From Flavobacteriales bacterium (GTDB lineage: Bacteria; Bacteroidota; Bacteroidia; Flavobacteriales_F; PHOS-HE28), in assembly GCA_020847755.1 (NCBI GenBank), contig JADLBK010000012.1:1-34527 (forward strand): 34,527 bases of DNA, written 5' to 3'. Below the pieces are notes generated by a model. It did not search any database, had not been told where the DNA came from, and worked only from the letters and a program-made list of their open reading frames with translations. Made by a program: the position numbers and the translations under genes. Positions 16,201 to 25,600 of the stretch are shown here, piece by piece. How positions within the stretch are numbered: position 1 is the stretch's first letter; each line of letters opens with the position of its first letter.

Positions 16201-19200
16201 GTGGACAAGGCCACCAATGGACCGTTGCTGCACAGGGTGCGCGCCGCATCCACCCCGGGGAAGGGCTGCTCGCTCTCGAAGATGGTGACCTTGGCCGTGT
16301 CGTTCACGCAGGGCGCATCGCCGAACAGGATGTAGCTGTAGGTGCCCTCGATGGAGATCCCGGGCACATAGGTCCCGGAGAACGGTCCGTTGTTCGGATC
16401 GCGCCAGGTGCCCCCTGGCTCGGGCCCGCCTTGCAGAAGCGGGAACAGGGGGAAGGACGGCTCGGTGCTGCAGACCTCCTCCACGCCATCGGTCCCCGCC
16501 CACGGCTGGTGGTTCTCGATCACCGTCACCGTGCTGGAATCGTTGGGGCAGGCCTGCACGCCGCCCACCCGGTAGGTGTACACGCCCGGCGGGCTCGACC
16601 CGGGGAAGTAGATGCCGACCACGGTGACCCCGTTGGGGTCGCGCCAGGTGCCATTGAAGTCCGGCCCACCGGTCAGCAGCCCCAACAGACCGAAGGGGTT
16701 CTCATCATCGCAAACGATGGTGACACCATTGCCGCCCGCGTTGGGGGCATTGTTCACCACCACCGTGACGCGCGCGGTGTCGTTCGGGCAGGGCGACTGG
16801 GCGGTGCGGATGTACTTGTAGACCCCCGCGATATCCAGGCTCGGCTGGAAGAGCCCGTTGTGCGGCTGGTCGAGCGGGTTCAGCCAGTTGCCGCCCGGTT
16901 GCGGGTTGCCGGTGATCTGGTTGAACAGGTTGATGGTGGGTCCGGGGCGGCAGACCACCGTGGTCACATCATTGCCGGCGTTCACGCTGTTGCTCACCCC
17001 GATGGTGACCGTGGCGGAGATGGCCGGGCACGGCGGCGGTCCGCTCACCGTGTACACGTATACCCCGGGCGGGTCCTGACCTGGACAGAACACGCCATCG
17101 TCCACCCCGTTGGGCCCTGTCCATGTTCCGTTGGCCGCCGGCGACCCGCCCAACTGCGTGAAGAGCGAGAAGCAGGGTTGGGACGAACAGACCGACCGCG
17201 TGACACTGGTGCCCGGACTCAACGGCGCGCTCACGGAAACAATGACCACCGCCGAGTCCGCCGGGCAGGGGAACACACCGTTCACCTTGTACTTGTACGC
17301 TCCTGGTGGATCGTTCTGCGGGTTGAACACACCCCCGTGCAACTGCCCCAGCGGGTTGGTCCAGAAGCCGGTATTGTCCGCACCGCCCAGCAGAAGGAAC
17401 AGGTTCAGCGACCCGCCGGTGGAACACGCCGTCGTGGAGGTGCTGTTGCCCGCGTTCGGCCGGGGGTTCACGAACACACTGGCCACCGCGCTGTCCGCTT
17501 CGCAGGCCCCGCTGGCCGGCACCACGTAGGTGTAGTCGCCTTCGGGGTCCACCAGCGGATCGAACAGCACATCGGTGATCGCCCCGTTCGGGTCACGCCA
17601 GAACCCGCCCGCATCCGGCGTGCCGCTCAACACCGTGCTGAGCAGGAAGGCGCCCGCATCATCGCACACCGTCACCTGACCGTCCCCTCCCGCATCCGGC
17701 TCCAAGGTCTTGTTCACGGTGAGCACCGCGAAGGCGTTGCTGCACGGGAAGTTCCCTGGTACCGTGTACACATAGGCCCCGGAGGGGTCCACACCGGGCA
17801 CGAACAGGTTCGCATGCACCTGGTTGTTCGGGTCCGTCCACGTGCCCGTCAACTGCGGTGTCCCACCCAGGCTGTCCGTCATCACGAACGGCGCATCGTT
17901 CTCGCACACGCTTACCGGGCGCCCCTGGCCCGCGTTCGGCGGGGCCACCTCGGTGACGGTCACCGTGGCGATGGCATCCTGGCAGGGAGGGTCGCCATCA
18001 ACCCGGTACTCATACACACCGGGCAGGTCATTCACCGGGTTGTAGCTCGGTCCGTGCGGCTGGCCGTTGAACTTCCAGGTCCCACCCGCGTCCGGGGTGC
18101 CACCCAGCACCGTGAACAACTGGAACACACCGCCGTTGCCGCAGACCACCGTGTCCGCACTGAGCCCCGCATCCGGCGCCCCTTCCACGTTCACGGTCAT
18201 CACCGCTTGGTCGTCCGGGCAGAACCCGCCACCGTCCAGGAAATACGTGAAGTCGTAATTGCCCGGGGCCACGAGCGTGGCATTGAACACCCCGTTGGTG
18301 AGCGCGTTCGTGTTGTCGTTGTCGATCCAGACACCGCCCGGATCGGGCCCGCCGTTGAGGTGCACGAAGAGGTCATAGGCCGTTTCATTGCCGCAGACCT
18401 GCCGGAACGTGTTGCTTCCAGCGTCCAGTTGCGGCACGATGGTGATGGACACCTCGGCCGTGTCATTCGGGCACTGACCTGAGCCAAGCACCACGTAACG
18501 GAACAGATAGACGTTGTTCGGCAGCCCGTTGGTCTGGAGCACACTGCCGGACAACTGGCCCGTGGTGTTCACATCCAGCCAGGTGCCGCCCGCCGTATAT
18601 GGCGGCAGCAGCAGCGTGAAGAGGTCGATGGCGCCCGAGTTCGTGCACACCGTCGCAGCCCCATCGCCTCCGGCCGTGGGCGCGTTGTTCACCACGACGG
18701 TGACGATGGCCGAAGCTGATGCGCAAGACGCATTGCCCGCTACGGTGTAGGTGTATTGCCCTGCGGGACTGGTGCCCGGGGTGAAGGTGCCGTTCATCGC
18801 ACCGCCCGGCCCGCTCCATGTACCGCCCGCTGCCGGCGTCCCGCCCAGCGAACCGAACAGGCCGAAGGGCGCCGCGTTGCTGCACACCGTGATCGTGTTG
18901 TTGGTGCCGGCGTTCGGCGGGGCCACCTCCTGCACGATCACCGAGGCGGTGGCGTTGGCGCACGGCGGGTCCCCGGCCACGGTGTACGTGTACACGTCAG
19001 GCACGTCCGTCAGCGGGTCGTAGATGGGGCCGTGCGGCGACGTGCCCGGTCCGGTCCAGGACCCGTTGGCATCGAAGGGCGCCACCAGCACCAGGTTCAG
19101 CGCGAACGAGGACCCATTGCCGCACACCAGGGTGTCCCCGTTGATGCCGGCGTTGGGCGCCTGCTGCACGTTCACCGTGGCGAAGGCCGTGTCGTTCACA

Positions 19201-21536
19201 CAGGGCGCCGTACCGCTTACCACGTAGCGGTATGGTCCGGGCAGGCTCTGGCCCGGGACGAAGTTGCCCGAGGGCACGGTCACCCCGTTCGGGTCCGTCC
19301 ACACCCCGGTGGTCATCGGCGACCCACCGAGCACGGAGATCAACGGAAAGCTGCCGGTGTTGCTGCACACGGTGGTGCTTCCGTCCGTCCCGGCCCTCGG
19401 CGCGATGCGGCGGGTGATCTGCACGATGGCCACCGCATCCGCGCAGGGCGGGGCGCCCACCACCGCGTAGGTATAGGTGCCGCCGACATCGGTGGCCGGG
19501 TCGTATTGACCCGAGTGCGGCTGGCTCGCGGGATCGGTCCACGTGCCACCGGGATCCGCTCCGCCCAGCAGCGCGAGGAGGTCCACCACGGGATCATCGC
19601 TGCACACCGTGATGGCGGCGCTTGTTCCGGCGTTCGGCGCCGTGGTCTCGTCCACGTCCACCGTGGTGATGGCATTGGCACACGGTGCAAGGCCCGTCAC
19701 CGTATAGGAGTAGAGGCCGGGCGTGGACGTGCCGGGCACGTAGGTCCCGGAAGGCACGGCCACGGCATTGGGATCGGTCCAGGTCCCGTTCACCGCCGGC
19801 GATCCGCCCAGGCTGTCCACCAGGTCGAAGGCCCCCTCGGTGCTGCACACCAAGGCGGTGCCCGAACTGCCCGCGTTCGGCGCCGGGGTCACGGTGATGG
19901 TCACCGTGGAACTGGCATCGGCGCACGGCGCCTGGCCCTGCACGGTGTACGTATAGATACCGGGATCATCGCTGCCGGGATCGAAGGTTCCGGAGAAGGG
20001 GTCCCCGTCCGGGTCCGTCCAGCTGCCTCCCGGGTCCGGAGCGCCCCCCAGCTCACCGAACAGCTGCACATCGGCATCCGTGGAGCACAGCAGCAGGGTG
20101 GCGTTGGTGCCCGCATCCGGGGCGATCACCAGTTGCACGGTGACCGTGGCCACGGCCGGGTCGCAGGGCGATTGGCCGGTGACCGTGTAGGTGTAGGTGC
20201 CCTGCGCGCTGGTGCCCGGAATGAAGGTGCCGTTGAACGCCGCGTTGTTCGGATCGGTCCAGGCACCGGTGAGGTCCGGGGTGCCGCCCAGGGAATCCAC
20301 CAACGCGAAGGAGCCCCGCGTGCTGCAGACCACGACCGTGCGGTCGCTGCCCGCATCAGGCGCTGGGCGAACGGTGATGGTGAGCTGGGCCGAGGCGTTC
20401 GAGCACGGGGCGATCCCCGTCACGGTATAGGTCCACACCCCGGCCGGACCCACGGCGGGGTCGAACAGATCGCCAGGGATCGGCCCACCAGGGCCCACCC
20501 ACTGCCCGCCCGCATCGGGGGTGCCGTTGAGCTGCGCGGTCAGCGAGAAGGGGGCGTCATCGCTGCACACAGTGATGCTGCGATCCCCGCCGGCGTCAGG
20601 GGCGGACTGCTCGCTCACCGTGACCGTGGCCGTTGCGTCGATGCAGGGCGCCACTCCGGGTATCAGGTAGGTGTAGATCCCGGCCGGGGACACGCCCGGG
20701 GTGTAGGTCGGGGGATGTGGACCTCCGGGACCGGTCCAGCTGCCCCCGGGATCGGCGGTGGGTCCCAACAGAGCGAAGAGGCTGAAGGGGGCATCGTCGC
20801 TGCACACCCCGATACTGGTGCTGACCCCGGCCACGGGTTGCGCGTTCACCACCACGGTCACCGTGGCCGTGGCCACCGGGCAGCCACCGCCCGCATTGAC
20901 CGTATAGGTGTAGATGCCCGGGGGATCCGCGCCGGGATCGAAGGTGGACCCATGGGGGGCGGTGGCCGGGTCCGTCCAGGTCCCACCGACATCCGGCGTA
21001 CCGCCCAACGCGGCGAACAGGTCCAGCGGCGCATCCGTGTCGCACACGGTGAGCCCCGTGGAAACGCCCGCATCGGGGGCCGGGCCGATGGTCGCAGACC
21101 ATCCCGCGAAGGTGTTGGCCGCGTCGCTCACCCAGTGGAACGTGAGGCACCCGCTGGGGCCTGTGGCGGTGAACGTCTGGCCGTTCAGCGAGTTGGCGCC
21201 GTTGCCCGTGCCAAGCAGAGGGTCCGCCGTGCTGGTGCCGTCGTGGATGAAGAGCTGGTCCGTGGCCCCGGGCTGCACCGCCCACGCCGTGAAGGTCACC
21301 GACACGGTGGAGCCCGATCCAGCACCATTGGTCGGGCACAGGGTGGCCGTGAGGTCCTCGTTGTCCCCGTATGGTCCACCGGAACCTCCGCTGTCCAGGA
21401 ACTCCCCACTGCAGGCCTGCCAGCTGGCGTTGCCCATCACGAAGGTCTGGGCCTCCACGGAGGCGGTGGATAACAGTACCACCGCCAAGGCCGCACCCCA
21501 CGGGCGGATCGGTCCAAGGATCGGGTCGAAGCTCAC
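13269..21536 (-). CDS. Giant secreted repeat protein with T9SS type B sorting domain
   Basis: Predicted surface protein of 2755 residues. It has a signal peptide ending at VEAQ and a CUB-like domain at about 32-150 (QACSGEFLDSGG, DQLFIHDGTS, CLTFHWVSD). Thirty tandem repeats of ~80 residues follow at 152-2575, then a degenerate terminal module and a gliding-motility-associated type B C-terminal domain (VPGLFSPNGDGVNETFQ, VVIFNRWGDEVY, SGTYYYIIEL, ending YVYLNR). The repeats have the pattern D/N-A-G, V-C-S, L-x-x-L-x-G-x-P, G-x-W, Y-T-Y-x-V, P-C, each with two Cys, and look like extracellular beta sandwiches. The likely role is adhesion or gliding, by analogy with SprB. GTG at 21536 is preferred over GTG at 21572 because TACCTTGC begins 26 bases before it, the same spacing as at aspS. 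It is first in an operon with PorP/SprF, PorE-like and rhodanese genes. The ligand is unknown. Confidence 0.92.
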   Translation of the reverse strand: MSFDPILGPIRPWGAALAVVLLSTASVEAQTFVMGNASWQACSGEFLDSGGSGGPYGDNEDLTATLCPTNGAGSGSTVSVTFTAWAVQPGATDQLFIHDGTSTADPLLGTGNGANSLNGQTFTATGPSGCLTFHWVSDAANTFAGWSATIGPAPDAGVSTGLTVCDTDAPLDLFAALGGTPDVGGTWTDPATAPHGSTFDPGADPPGIYTYTVNAGGGCPVATATVTVVVNAQPVAGVSTSIGVCSDDAPFSLFALLGPTADPGGSWTGPGGPHPPTYTPGVSPAGIYTYLIPGVAPCIDATATVTVSEQSAPDAGGDRSITVCSDDAPFSLTAQLNGTPDAGGQWVGPGGPIPGDLFDPAVGPAGVWTYTVTGIAPCSNASAQLTITVRPAPDAGSDRTVVVCSTRGSFALVDSLGGTPDLTGAWTDPNNAAFNGTFIPGTSAQGTYTYTVTGQSPCDPAVATVTVQLVIAPDAGTNATLLLCSTDADVQLFGELGGAPDPGGSWTDPDGDPFSGTFDPGSDDPGIYTYTVQGQAPCADASSTVTITVTPAPNAGSSGTALVCSTEGAFDLVDSLGGSPAVNGTWTDPNAVAVPSGTYVPGTSTPGLYSYTVTGLAPCANAITTVDVDETTAPNAGTSAAITVCSDDPVVDLLALLGGADPGGTWTDPASQPHSGQYDPATDVGGTYTYAVVGAPPCADAVAIVQITRRIAPRAGTDGSTTVCSNTGSFPLISVLGGSPMTTGVWTDPNGVTVPSGNFVPGQSLPGPYRYVVSGTAPCVNDTAFATVNVQQAPNAGINGDTLVCGNGSSFALNLVLVAPFDANGSWTGPGTSPHGPIYDPLTDVPDVYTYTVAGDPPCANATASVIVQEVAPPNAGTNNTITVCSNAAPFGLFGSLGGTPAAGGTWSGPGGAMNGTFTPGTSPAGQYTYTVAGNASCASASAIVTVVVNNAPTAGGDGAATVCTNSGAIDLFTLLLPPYTAGGTWLDVNTTGQLSGSVLQTNGLPNNVYLFRYVVLGSGQCPNDTAEVSITIVPQLDAGSNTFRQVCGNETAYDLFVHLNGGPDPGGVWIDNDNTNALTNGVFNATLVAPGNYDFTYFLDGGGFCPDDQAVMTVNVEGAPDAGLSADTVVCGNGGVFQLFTVLGGTPDAGGTWKFNGQPHGPSYNPVNDLPGVYEYRVDGDPPCQDAIATVTVTEVAPPNAGQGRPVSVCENDAPFVMTDSLGGTPQLTGTWTDPNNQVHANLFVPGVDPSGAYVYTVPGNFPCSNAFAVLTVNKTLEPDAGGDGQVTVCDDAGAFLLSTVLSGTPDAGGFWRDPNGAITDVLFDPLVDPEGDYTYVVPASGACEADSAVASVFVNPRPNAGNSTSTTACSTGGSLNLFLLLGGADNTGFWTNPLGQLHGGVFNPQNDPPGAYKYKVNGVFPCPADSAVVIVSVSAPLSPGTSVTRSVCSSQPCFSLFTQLGGSPAANGTWTGPNGVDDGVFCPGQDPPGVYVYTVSGPPPCPAISATVTIGVSNSVNAGNDVTTVVCRPGPTINLFNQITGNPQPGGNWLNPLDQPHNGLFQPSLDIAGVYKYIRTAQSPCPNDTARVTVVVNNAPNAGGNGVTIVCDDENPFGLLGLLTGGPDFNGTWRDPNGVTVVGIYFPGSSPPGVYTYRVGGVQACPNDSSTVTVIENHQPWAGTDGVEEVCSTEPSFPLFPLLQGGPEPGGTWRDPNNGPFSGTYVPGISIEGTYSYILFGDAPCVNDTAKVTIFESEQPFPGVDAARTLCSNGPLVALSTLLNGSPDPGGTWSGPNGPVPTGNFDPATDPPGAYVYTIPAAAPCATVSATVQITTVPAPNAGQPGSLAACVDASAVDLSTGLNGEDLGGVWANTSGLGVLTGGIWNATGVPTGSYDLTYTVTGTSPCTSASATVTVQVVQGLDAGDDSAADVCESESLVSLFDLLQGTPQAGGTWVDVGGSGAMVNGVFNASLAGVGAWPFDYILAPSAACEGDTARLVVNVLEGPNAGCTSGQTVCSNANPFLLIQFLSTNGCSPDANGTWTDPDGLPHSGQFDPAVDTSGAYTYTVPAIGNCPQAQATVTMTVEAAPYAGPDTSLSVCSDGGLVALITLLPGADTDGAWLAPGNVPYSGIYNPNIHNDGLYVYNVQGSLFCFPDQATVTITENQAVNAGLDNAVTVCSSQASFVMNGQLGGSPDSQGDWLDPNGGLLPDDLYDPAVDDPGAYQYVMEGDGACANDTATLIVNEVPEPQAGTGLTLPVCVTETAQDLFEGLQAPYDAGGGWSDPGGTGALTDSLFDATVVGLGTYTFVYTVAGISPCPNDQTTVTVEVSAGIDIGTGAIDTICGNAAYDLFNSLPVGTVQTGTWIDNSGTGQLNGSVLNAAQLPSGVSYPFTYEVQTVACGLVSVGVIIHVAAAPDAGGNATVQTCANAGTVDLFDALTGTPETGGSWTNPLGSGHDGSFETATDVPGTYTYTVQGSAPCTNATATVTITVNQPASAGADSSVTLCNTATAYDLFAALAGQPLVGGTWTELNSSGTLTGAALNTTLLGPGTYGFRYTVQIPGCAPVSATVSVTLFEGVTVSGLTRICNEVDRTYVVQFTISGGDSSTYSVTGLDGAVSATAPFVFTSTSILTSQDFAFTVTDANGCSPQLVEGVSPCAFEDDVFVPGLFSPNGDGVNETFQLPGIEGWPGNTVVIFNRWGDEVYSAAGYDNSTVVWDGTSQRASLSGQLPSGTYYYIIELGGGREPLKGYVYLNR
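13812..21083 (-). repeat. Thirty tandem ~80-residue two-cysteine repeats (coding)
   Basis: I count 30 units over 2424 codons, a mean of 81 residues. Most units are of a short form with the core sGxFdPgxdxpGxYtYtVxG. Seven (about units 11, 12, 22, 23, 27, 28 and 30) are a longer form with the core GxLtxxxxNAxxxxxGxYxFxY. Nearly every unit keeps one Cys after the first strand and one near its end. Units are diverged in sequence, so this is an old array rather than a recent expansion. Confidence 0.88.
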
Positions 21537-21554
21537 GGTCGGGCGCAAGGGGGT

Positions 21555-21562
21555 GCAAGGTA
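21555..21562 (-). promoter_or_regulatory. Candidate -7 element of the giant-protein/PorE-like operon
   Basis: The minus strand reads TACCTTGC starting 26 bases before GTG 21536, the same spacing as at aspS. It lies inside the frame that would be coding if GTG 21572 were used, so it favours the shorter start. The match to TAnnTTTG is imperfect and no -33 element is clear. Confidence 0.4.
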
Positions 21563-21671
21563 GCCAAAACACCCCTCGGAACGCCAGTCCAGCGCGGGTT
21601 TTCGCCCGGTCACGGGCTCGCTGCGACGAGCGGCTCGGGCGTGTGGACCTGTCGCCATCCTACGACGCTGG

Positions 21672-22616
21672 TCACGGTGCCACGGGCGCTGCCGGGGGCG
21701 TGATGCCCGCCTTGGTGCGCGGGGCCGGACGGTCTTTGCCGAAGGTGAGGGCCAGCATGACCTCATGGGTGCCCTGGCTGTAGCGGCTCATCCCCGTGGT
21801 GGTGAGGTCGAACGAATACCCGAACTGGAACATCTTCTTCAGCCAGCAACCCACCATGAGCGGAATGGCGTCGTTGGACCGCCAGCCCCCTCCGATCCAG
21901 AGGATGTCCTTGTAGTTCAGCGTGAGATTGATGTCCACCTTCGGGGGCACCGGGCTCACGTACTTCACCAGGAAGCTCGGCTCCAGGCGCAGGTCATCGG
22001 AGAACCGGATCCGGTATCCGCCGGTGGCGAAATAGTGCCGCTCCAACCGGCTGAGCGTCTCCTCCTGTTCATCGAAGAAGTAGATGCGGTTGTTGAACAG
22101 CTGCGGAGCGGTGGCGCCGAACCAATAGTTGGGGTGGTGCAACAGGAACGCGAAGGTGGCATCGGGCATCACGTCACCGCGCAATTGATCGTCCATCACC
22201 GGATCGCTGCCATCGTGGAAGGTGATCTTGGACCCATCGATGAGGAACTGGACCAACCCGCCGCTCAGCGACAGGCCCAGACGCAGCTTTTCGGTGAGCT
22301 GGAGGTGGTAGGCGTAGGTGAGCTGGAACCCGGTGCGGCGCGTGGGGCCCACGTTGTCGGTGAACAGGAAGCCGCCCAACCCCATCTTGCGGCCCACCGG
22401 TGTGGTGGCACTGAGCATGAAGGTGCGCGGAGCATCCTGCACCCCCACCCACTGATAGCGGTGCGCGCTGCGCAGTTCGAACCAGGGCCGCGAACCCGCC
22501 ACGGACGGGTTGTAGAGGTAGTCCTGGCTCACGTACTGGCTGAGCTGCGGCAGTTGCTGCGCGGCCGCCGTGCCGGCGACCATCAACAGCGGAAGGACTT
22601 GGTGGCGCAGGTTCAT
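21672..22616 (-). CDS. PorP/SprF family T9SS outer-membrane protein (partner of the 3125-residue protein)
   Basis: Beta-barrel protein of 314 residues with signal peptide (LLMVAGTAAAQ). The family signature is QLSQYVSQDYLYNPSVAGS, then HRYQWVGVQDAP. Late strands include FQFGYSFDLTTTG and GTHEVMLAL. It starts four bases after the stop of the SprB-repeat giant and is the last gene of that operon, so it is the probable cognate partner of the giant. Unlike the other two PorP/SprF proteins here it ends in a Pro/Ala-rich tail (APRTKAGITPPAAPVAP) after the last strand, which would lie outside the barrel. About 135 bases separate its stop from the next operon's start; I see only weak short hairpins there and no clear terminator. 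Confidence 0.93.
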   Translation of the reverse strand: MNLRHQVLPLLMVAGTAAAQQLPQLSQYVSQDYLYNPSVAGSRPWFELRSAHRYQWVGVQDAPRTFMLSATTPVGRKMGLGGFLFTDNVGPTRRTGFQLTYAYHLQLTEKLRLGLSLSGGLVQFLIDGSKITFHDGSDPVMDDQLRGDVMPDATFAFLLHHPNYWFGATAPQLFNNRIYFFDEQEETLSRLERHYFATGGYRIRFSDDLRLEPSFLVKYVSPVPPKVDINLTLNYKDILWIGGGWRSNDAIPLMVGCWLKKMFQFGYSFDLTTTGMSRYSQGTHEVMLALTFGKDRPAPRTKAGITPPAAPVAP

Positions 22617-22620
22617 GGCT

Positions 22621-25600
22621 TCAGCGGATGACGGTCAGCGGACCGGTGTAGGGTTCGGGGAAATCCGGGTGGTTGAGGCGGATGGCATAGTAGTAGGTGC
22701 CCACAGGCACCAACCCACCGTTGTAGCGGCCATCCCAAGGCTCCTTGTAGCCCACGCTCTGGAACAGCAGCTCGCCCCAGCGGCTGTACACCTCCACCTC
22801 GCACTCGGGGAACAGGTCGATCAGGTCGATCTGCCATGCATCGTTCCATCCGTCGCCGTTCGGGGTGAACCCGGAGGGGATCACCACCTCGGGCACCACG
22901 GTCACCAGCACTGAATCCACGGCCGAACAGCCGTCCGGCGTGGTCACCGTGAGCACGAACCAGGTGGTGCCCGGAGGCGTGGCCAATGGGTTGGCCGAGG
23001 TCGGATCGTTCAACAACGAGTCCGGTTGCCAGCTGAAGGTGGAGCCCGGCGGACCGCTGGGATCGTCGCCCAGTTCGGTCTGTGCGTTGAGGAAGATCGT
23101 CCGGTCGGGCCCGGCTTCGGCGAAAGCCGAGGGCCACACCTCCACGGTCACCTGATCCTGCGCCGAGCACGGCCCATCCGTCACCGTCAGCGTGTAGGTG
23201 TAGGTCCCCGGGGCCAGGCCCGCGAGGGAAAGCACGGGCTGGGTACCCACCACGGTGCCCTGACCATCCGTCCATTGCCAGCTCGTGGCGCCGGTGCTCG
23301 CGCTGCCGTCCAGCGTCACCAACGCCCCTGAACAGACCTGTTGGTCCGCTCCCGCATCGGCGATCACGGTCACCAACGGATCCACTTGGGCATTGGCGCT
23401 GACCGAGCAGCCGTTGGCGTCGGTCACCACCACGGTGTATGGCCCGGGGAACAGCTGCACGATGTCCTCCGCGCTGCTGGAGAACCCGCCCGGACCGGCC
23501 CACAGCACGGTGTAGCCGCCCACCCCGCCACCGATCGTGATGGCGATGGAGCCGTCGGCCGCGGTGTTGCAGCTCGCCGGCACGATGTTGTCCACCGTCA
23601 CCTGCACCGGTGCCGGCTCCTGGATGGTGAAGGTGACCGTGGTGTCGCAGCCGATCGCATCGGTGATCGTCAGCGACCAAACGCCCGGGCAGAGCCCGGT
23701 GGCCGAGGCGGTGCCCTGACCGTTCGGCGGCACGGGCGACCAGGAGAAGCCGTAGTTCCCGAAGCCACCGGTCGGCGCCACCGTGATGGTGCCATCGCAC
23801 GCGCCATTGCACAGCACGTCCGTCACCACCGCGTTGGGCACGATGGGTGCGAAGGGCAGGATGGTGAAGGCCACCGTGGTGTCGCACCCCAGGCTGTCGG
23901 CGATCGTCACCGTCCAGTTCCCAGGGCAGAGGCCCGTGGCGTTCGGGGTGCCCTGACCGCCCCCCGGTTCCGGCTGCCACAGGTAGGTGAAGCCTCCGGC
24001 ACCGCCCGACGGGCTCACGCTCGCCGTGCCATCACAGGGTCCGAAGCAGGTCTCGTTGGTGAACAACAGGCCGGCATCGATGGCCGCACCCTGTCCGATG
24101 GTGAAGGGCAGCGTGACCGTGCATCCGTTCGCATCAAGTGCGACCAAGGTGTAGTCACCGGCACAGAGCCCCTCGATGAAGGTGCTGTCCTGAGCCAGGA
24201 TCACACCACCGGCATCGGACCAGGTGAGGGTATAGCCCGGGACACCCCCGCTGAGAACGACCGTGGCCGTGCCCGCACAATCACCGAAGCAGAGGTTGTC
24301 CGTCGTGGACAATTGCGCCTCGAGGAGCGGGGGATCCACCACGGTGAAGGTGAGCGTGGTGTCGCAGCCGTTCAGGTCGGTGATGAGCACGGCATGGCTG
24401 CCTGCGCACAGCGAGAACGCCGCATTGGTGCCGTCGCCGTTCGGCGGGTCGGGCGTCCAGTCGAAGCTGTAGCCGGGTGTGCCGCCCGCCACGGTGAGCA
24501 CGATGCTGGCATCGCAGGCGCCGTTGCAGCTCACCGGCTCCTCCGCCGCGGTGATCGTGAGCGGTTGCGGCTCCAGGATGAGCACCGCCACCGTGATGCT
24601 GCAGCCACTGGCATCGGTGATGGTCAGGTCGTAGGTGCCCGCGCAGAGGTCCGTCACCTGGGGTGTGCCGTCGCCGTTGATCGGATCGGGCGACCAATCG
24701 ATCGTGTACGGACCGACACCCCCGCTGATACCCACCGTGGCGGTGCCGTCACACAGCCCCGCACAGGTCACCGGCGTGGTGCTCAGCTGCGCCACGATGG
24801 GATCGGGCTCCACCACGGTGGCCGTGTCGATGGTGATGCAGCCCGAAGCGTTGGTGACCGCGATGAAGTACGGTCCGGTGCATAGGCTGTCCAGGCTCGT
24901 CCCCGGTTCGTTCAGGTCGTTGCCGAGGGCGTCCGTCCACACCACCGTGCAGGGTGGATCGCTGCAGATGAAGGAGGCCGACACCTCGCCGTCGCATTCA
25001 CCCGGGCAGCTGGTGATCCCGTCGGTCGTGCTCACCACTTCGCCGTTGCTGTCGGTGATGGGCACCAACAACGCGGCGAGGCAGCCGTTGGCATCCTGCA
25101 CCGTGGCCGTGTACAGGCCCGCACAGAGGTTCGTCACCACGCTGTCCGCGCCCACCGGGGTCCCGTTGAGGGTCCAGGCGAACGTGTACGGCGGTGTTCC
25201 ACCGGCGACCTCCACCTCGGCCGTGCCGATGCACTGGCCGCATTCGCTCGGTGTCGCGCTCGCTGTCAGCACCAGCGGTGGCGGCTCGGCGATGGTGTAC
25301 GTGATCAGCGTATCGCAGCCATTGGCATCGGTGATCAGCAGGTCGTAGCTGCCGGCGCAGAGGCCGAAGGCCGCGTTGGTGCCATCGCCGTTCGCCGGCA
25401 CCGGCGCCCAGGCGTACGTGTACGCCCCCGTACCTCCCTGCACCGTCACCACGATGCTTCCGTTGCACTGCGCATCGCAGGAGGCATCCTCCACCACGGC
25501 CGAGGCGCTCAGCGGCTGTGGCTCCAGGATCAGCACGTTCACCAGGGTGTCGCACCCCGTGCCCTGATCGACGATGTGCACCGTGTACACCCCGGCGCAC

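Noticed and set aside
21600-21671. Short hairpins after the 314-residue PorP/SprF gene as a terminator
   Set aside because: The stems are only 4-5 bp and no T-run follows on the minus strand.
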